Shown here: positions 60,510 to 64,000 of the stretch, piece by piece
Layout of the letters: the number at the start of each line of letters is the position of its first letter
How positions within the stretch are numbered: the first letter of the stretch is position 1
Origin: Moringa oleifera
Lineage: Eukaryota > Streptophyta > Magnoliopsida > Brassicales > Moringaceae
Assembly (NCBI GenBank): GCA_021397835.1
Contig: JAJFZO010000734.1
Span: 248,001-312,000 of the forward strand
Reading direction: 5' to 3'
DNA length: 64,000 nucleotides
Made by a program: the position numbers and the translations under genes
Notes under the pieces: generated by a model
Seen by the model: the letters and a program-made list of their open reading frames with translations, nothing else
Database searches by the model: none
Told to the model about the DNA's origin: nothing

Positions 60510-62591
60510 TTACCAGAATCCTAACATAATACTCCATATGTATTGCCCAAACTCTTGTCTGACATCATCAAGCTTAGACTGACTGTAGGTATCAATTTTC
60601 ATTAACTATACATGTGAAAAATATAAAAGTTAGTACAACTATAATTTCAATATTATAGACAACATTTTACAAAAACAAATTATTTAAAAACTTACTATTT
60701 TCGAGTATGGTGCATTATTGTTATATCTGTTAATGATATCCCTCATGTATTTCATCACATAATATCCACACTCATAGTTAGAAGGTTGACTTGGACACTA
60801 CATTAGCATAATTTAGATGTTACATTTTGTGACTAAAAATAATGAAATTTAATATAATATATGGTCCGTAACATATATACCTTAGCAACAATACTTTGGC
60901 AATTCCATCGGCTAATAGATGGCATGTCTATTGCGAAAAACATTCTAAAAGAGCTAAAAAAAGATTACTAATCTTGAAACTGCAATTACATATACTAAAA
61001 ATAATTAAACTCACCTGGACATGAGCATGCCTAACTCAGTGCGAGAACCATGCCCTAGAGGATCAAAAACTGTATATGTGAACGACCATGGCTCAACAAT
61101 CACCAACATCCAATGATGCCTAAATTATTAAGCAAATTGAATTATTAGTTGTTTAACTAATGCAATTAAAAAAATTAACTTCATGCTTATGTGATATTAT
61201 GCGGGAAGATCACTACTCCTTTGTCACATGATTGAGCTAATCTAGTTGCAATATGATGAACTTGATCTTCTATCTTTATACCGTTTAGAACTAATACCAT
61301 TAACGGATCAGTAAATAAATATTTTGATTGAAGCCCAGTGCAACCAAATATTTGTGAAGTTTACTGAAAATATAAAAAACATATATAAATATGAATATGA
61401 CATAATTGTAAGATTAATAAACTAATAAAAAAAAAAATATACGTACACAATGTAAGCTTGAATGATAGTAACACTTATCTCTTCCATGTGACAAAATTGT
61501 ATTATATCTTCTCGCATCAGATATATGGAGCCCTTGTTAGCAAATACCTCTTTTTCCAAAGGAATGATGATGACTCCATCACGATCCATTACCTTTGTGA
61601 GATGCTCATGCAATACCTTCAATGTTAATGGCAACCGAATAGAAGACAATTGCTGCAATGATGGTTGTTTCATCAATGTTGATGCTGGTCTAACTTGCAA
61701 CTTTTGCATCTTTCCTCTATTCATTGACTAGAAATAAAATAGTTAAGAAGTCATGTTCAGTAAAAGAACTAAAAAAAAAATTCAACTTTTGACATAAACA
61801 TCACATGTTCAAAAATTTGTACAAAAAAAACCAAAATATAATTGACTTATAAGTTTGATCTCTAACCCTGCAAATCCTTTCCGAGCAAGATGATGATCAT
61901 ATATATTTTTCTTCCTTATCTCTATTGCAACAATTCTCTTTCGCTATAATATAAATGAATATCAATATTTAGTGAAAGTTTCACAAATAAACATCTCTAT
62001 TTGGTTAATGTAATACCTGAAACTCCTCTGAAAGGTGAGAGATTTCATAAATGCATGCCATACATCTAAATCTATGAAACTCTTATATTTTGCTGGTGGC
62101 AACCTCAAGTATTCTAGGTCATCCATGAAAGGTAAGATTTGTTTCCTCACAAGAACGGTTTTGAAGCTCCTCCATTTTTGTGCAGCAGATTGGAGTACAT
62201 ACCTTTTCAAAGTTACATCAATGTCATATGTCCCCTATAAAACACATTTACACAAATTAATGAAAACAGATCATTAGTATATAATTCAATTTTAAATGTA
62301 AGCACTTGCATATTTTATAACACGTACTGAAATTGTTTCCTAAATCTTATTCTTTAACTCATATGGGACAGTATGCCAATTGTTAAGCATAATAGGCACT
62401 ACATGTCGTACAATAACACCAATATAACTGTTTATCGTTACACCATGCTTTCTGATAGGCTGTCCTTTCTCATTTAATTGGATTGATATCTTTTGTCCCA
62501 TTGATCTATACTTAATAACATCAGGCATAGTGGTAATGCCTTATTTTTTGCATTTTTGAGAGGCATGAGCTGCTCGATCTGATGAACCCAT
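60510..62591 (-). pseudogene. TNPA-like/Ulp1 cysteine protease fusion gene, best-preserved copy
   Basis: ATG at 62591 starts MGSSDRAAHASQKCKK, then TAA at codon 17, after which the frame continues. TNPA-like part: LNEKGQPIRKHGVTINSYIG, LNNWHTVPYELKNKI (62340-62528), RYVLQSAAQKWRSFKTVL (about 62140-62210), and IYDHHLARKGFAG (near 61865-61905). Linker and protease lead-in: LPLTLKVLHEHLTK, KEVFANKGSIYLMRED and QFCHMEEISVTIIQAYIVYV (61422-61724). Ulp1/C48 core: KYLFTDPLMVLVLNG, then HHWMLVIVEPWSFTYTVFDP with catalytic His and Asp (about 61040-61115), and QPSNYECGYYVMKYMRDII with Gln and nucleophile Cys (about 60725-60785). The tail IDTYSQSKLDDVRQEFGQY ends at TAA 60510-60512. Family knowledge says Ulp1-type enzymes process SUMO-like proteins; its role in CACTA elements is not established. 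The exon boundaries I give are approximate. Confidence 0.83.
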
Positions 62592-62744
62592 TAAATCTAC
62601 AAATTAAATACCAGCAAATTAACAATACATATTCATAAAACATATAAAGTTAAAAGTGAATAAAAACTAACATGTAAAAACTTAATTCATAAAAAAATAG
62701 ATTAAAAAAATTATAAGGCATATGTAAAGTTTAACATTACCTAT

Positions 62745-64000
62745 CATATTAGTCAAACCCAGAATCCTTCACCATCTTCCCTAGCATAGGCAACTACATT
62801 GTCGTCTATTTAATTGAAGAATTCAAAATATGGTAAATTATTACAAAAAGGCATATGATCCAGACTAATGTCACCCAAATCATCTTCTTCATCAAAGTCT
62901 TTTCGAGGTGTTGACATTACAAGCGACTATTTTGTATTGATTGGATCTTCAACATAAAATACTTGTCTCGCTTGTGAAGCTAGTATAAATTGATTATTTT
63001 TATGCCCAATTTGATTAAGATTAACAAGGATAACTCCTAGATCATCAACTTTAACACCATTACTATTCTCAATCCTATCGCATTGAAAAATTGGGACTCT
63101 AAATAGAGTGTAATCCAGCTCCCATATCTCTTGTATTACCCCATAAAATACCATATCACCATATACTGGATTTTTATCTTTTGCACTCAAAATTTGCAAT
63201 GGTATTAGCAATTAAAGTGACTCCACTATTTTGGTGCACTCTTGAGTTATCTCTTTCTTTTGTATAAAAATGACAACCATTAATAATGTATCTAGGATAC
63301 TTGATTACTGTGACTTGAGGTCCATGAGCAATCCATCGTAAAGTTGATGAGATATTATAATTAGATAATGAAAGTTGATAACCAACATATAATAAATAAT
63401 TTATTAGTTCAACCATTATGGACAAATATGACTTAATGGTGGACTTGTAAAGATTCTTACCTGTGTGTGCAACCAATTGATGAAGGTGCGATTATGCTCA
63501 TCATGCAACCACTTTCGTCTTTTTGACTTCATGGGATTGTCAACAGTTAATTGGTTTGAATACTCACTGCATGATAAGAATAATTCATATAAACATTTGA
63601 AATTGTCTTTGATGTGGCATAATAAATGGGTTATAAATATTACCTTATGTAAGGTTGAATTTCACTTGTATTCGTTAAAACATATAAATGAGCTCGTTGA
63701 AGAAGATCATGGTGAACTTGTTCAATCCATCCACCAGCTAAAGGTCTTCAATTTTCAGTTGAATAATCAAATACATTCTTCCTTAGAGGAATCCTAATAG
63801 AATCTGTATTGGATAAATAATCTGCATAACATTTTAGTGCCTATTCTACTATGCATGATTGAGCAATACATCCCTCAGACTTGTTACGATTTTGAACATA
63901 ACCCTTCAACACCTTCATGTGTCTTTCAAACAGGTACACCTACCTCAAATATACAGGACCACATAGTTTCACTTCTCTAACTAGGTGAACAGTTAAATGA
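62745..64000 (-). pseudogene. TNP2-type CACTA transposase, 3' part (truncated by the window edge)
   Basis: Visible at the right edge is the C-terminal part of DUF4218 (REVKLCGPVYLR, VYLFERHMKVLKGYVQNRN; about 63860-64000), then PLRKNVFDYS and a linker with KSKRRKWLHDEHNRTFINWL (about 63460-63560). DUF4216 follows: LRWIAHGPQVTVIKYPRYI, NGCHFYTKERDNSRVHQNSG, then AKDKNPVYGDMVFYGVIQE, WELDYTLFRVPIFQCD and LILASQ-type ending FILASQARQVFYVEDP (about 62920-63370). A single-base frameshift near 63190 separates the two halves of DUF4216. The TNP2 catalytic core lies beyond the window. Confidence 0.87.

Larger units (their letters stand above)
59146..64000 (-). mobile_element. CACTA (En/Spm) element with TNP2 and TNPA-Ulp1 genes, continues past the window
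   Basis: The left terminus is CACTATAACAAAATAAC at 59146, followed by a distinctive palindromic subterminal array (to about 59770), an AT-rich 3' region, a TNPA-Ulp1 gene (60510-62591) and the 3' half of a TNP2 gene (62745 to the edge), all on the minus strand. The window stops inside DUF4218. This is the best-preserved CACTA element here by density of intact motifs, but both visible genes still contain at least one stop or frameshift. Confidence 0.87.

Overview
The window looks like AT-rich, gene-poor plant nuclear DNA, probably from a eudicot. The evidence is several degenerate En/Spm (CACTA) transposons with plant-type TNP2 and TNPA genes, a plant MuDR (MULE) transposase, a Ty1/copia fragment, and the C-terminal end of a plant CC-NBS-LRR resistance gene. 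I found no intact host gene, rRNA, convincing tRNA, CRISPR array or bacterial-type operon. Every recognisable coding region is broken by stops or frameshifts, so most gene entries are pseudogenes called from conserved protein motifs.

Layout: 1-5304 is anonymous DNA with a 57-bp triplication. 5305-8918 is a non-autonomous CACTA element carrying a GC-rich minisatellite. About 9640-16290 is a CACTA element with a decayed minus-strand TNP2 gene and a TNPA-like remnant; its left end is missing. 16291-31290 is a long anonymous block. About 31290-33240 is the right end of another CACTA element, abutting a Ty1/copia gag/protease fragment at 33241-33880. 33881-37540 is unassigned AT-rich DNA with small duplications. 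37553-38290 is the LRR end of an NLR gene. 38792 to about 45880 is a CACTA element with decayed TNP2 and TNPA-Ulp1 genes. 45881-52252 is a second long anonymous block. 52253-55458 is an internally deleted relative of the 38792 element. 56170-58717 is a MuDR transposase pseudogene. 59146 to the window end is a third coding CACTA element that runs off the right edge.

The CACTA elements share one plan. The minus strand carries the transposase gene (transposase-associated domain, TNP2, DUF4218, DUF4216). Downstream of it lies a second gene that starts like TNPA (Ptta/En/Spm type). In two elements this second gene continues through a DUF8039-like segment into a C48/Ulp1-type cysteine protease. The copy at 60510-62591 is the best preserved and keeps the catalytic His, Asp and Cys motifs. 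Each family has its own subterminal repeat, and five unrelated-looking repeat motifs occur in the window.

The anonymous blocks (1-5304, 16291-31000, 45881-52252, 55459-56160) differ from the transposons in texture: more GC, many short purine- or pyrimidine-rich runs, no recognisable genes. They resemble plant mitochondrial intergenic DNA, so an old, transposon-riddled nuclear mitochondrial insertion is possible. I recognised no mitochondrial gene in them, so this rests on style only.
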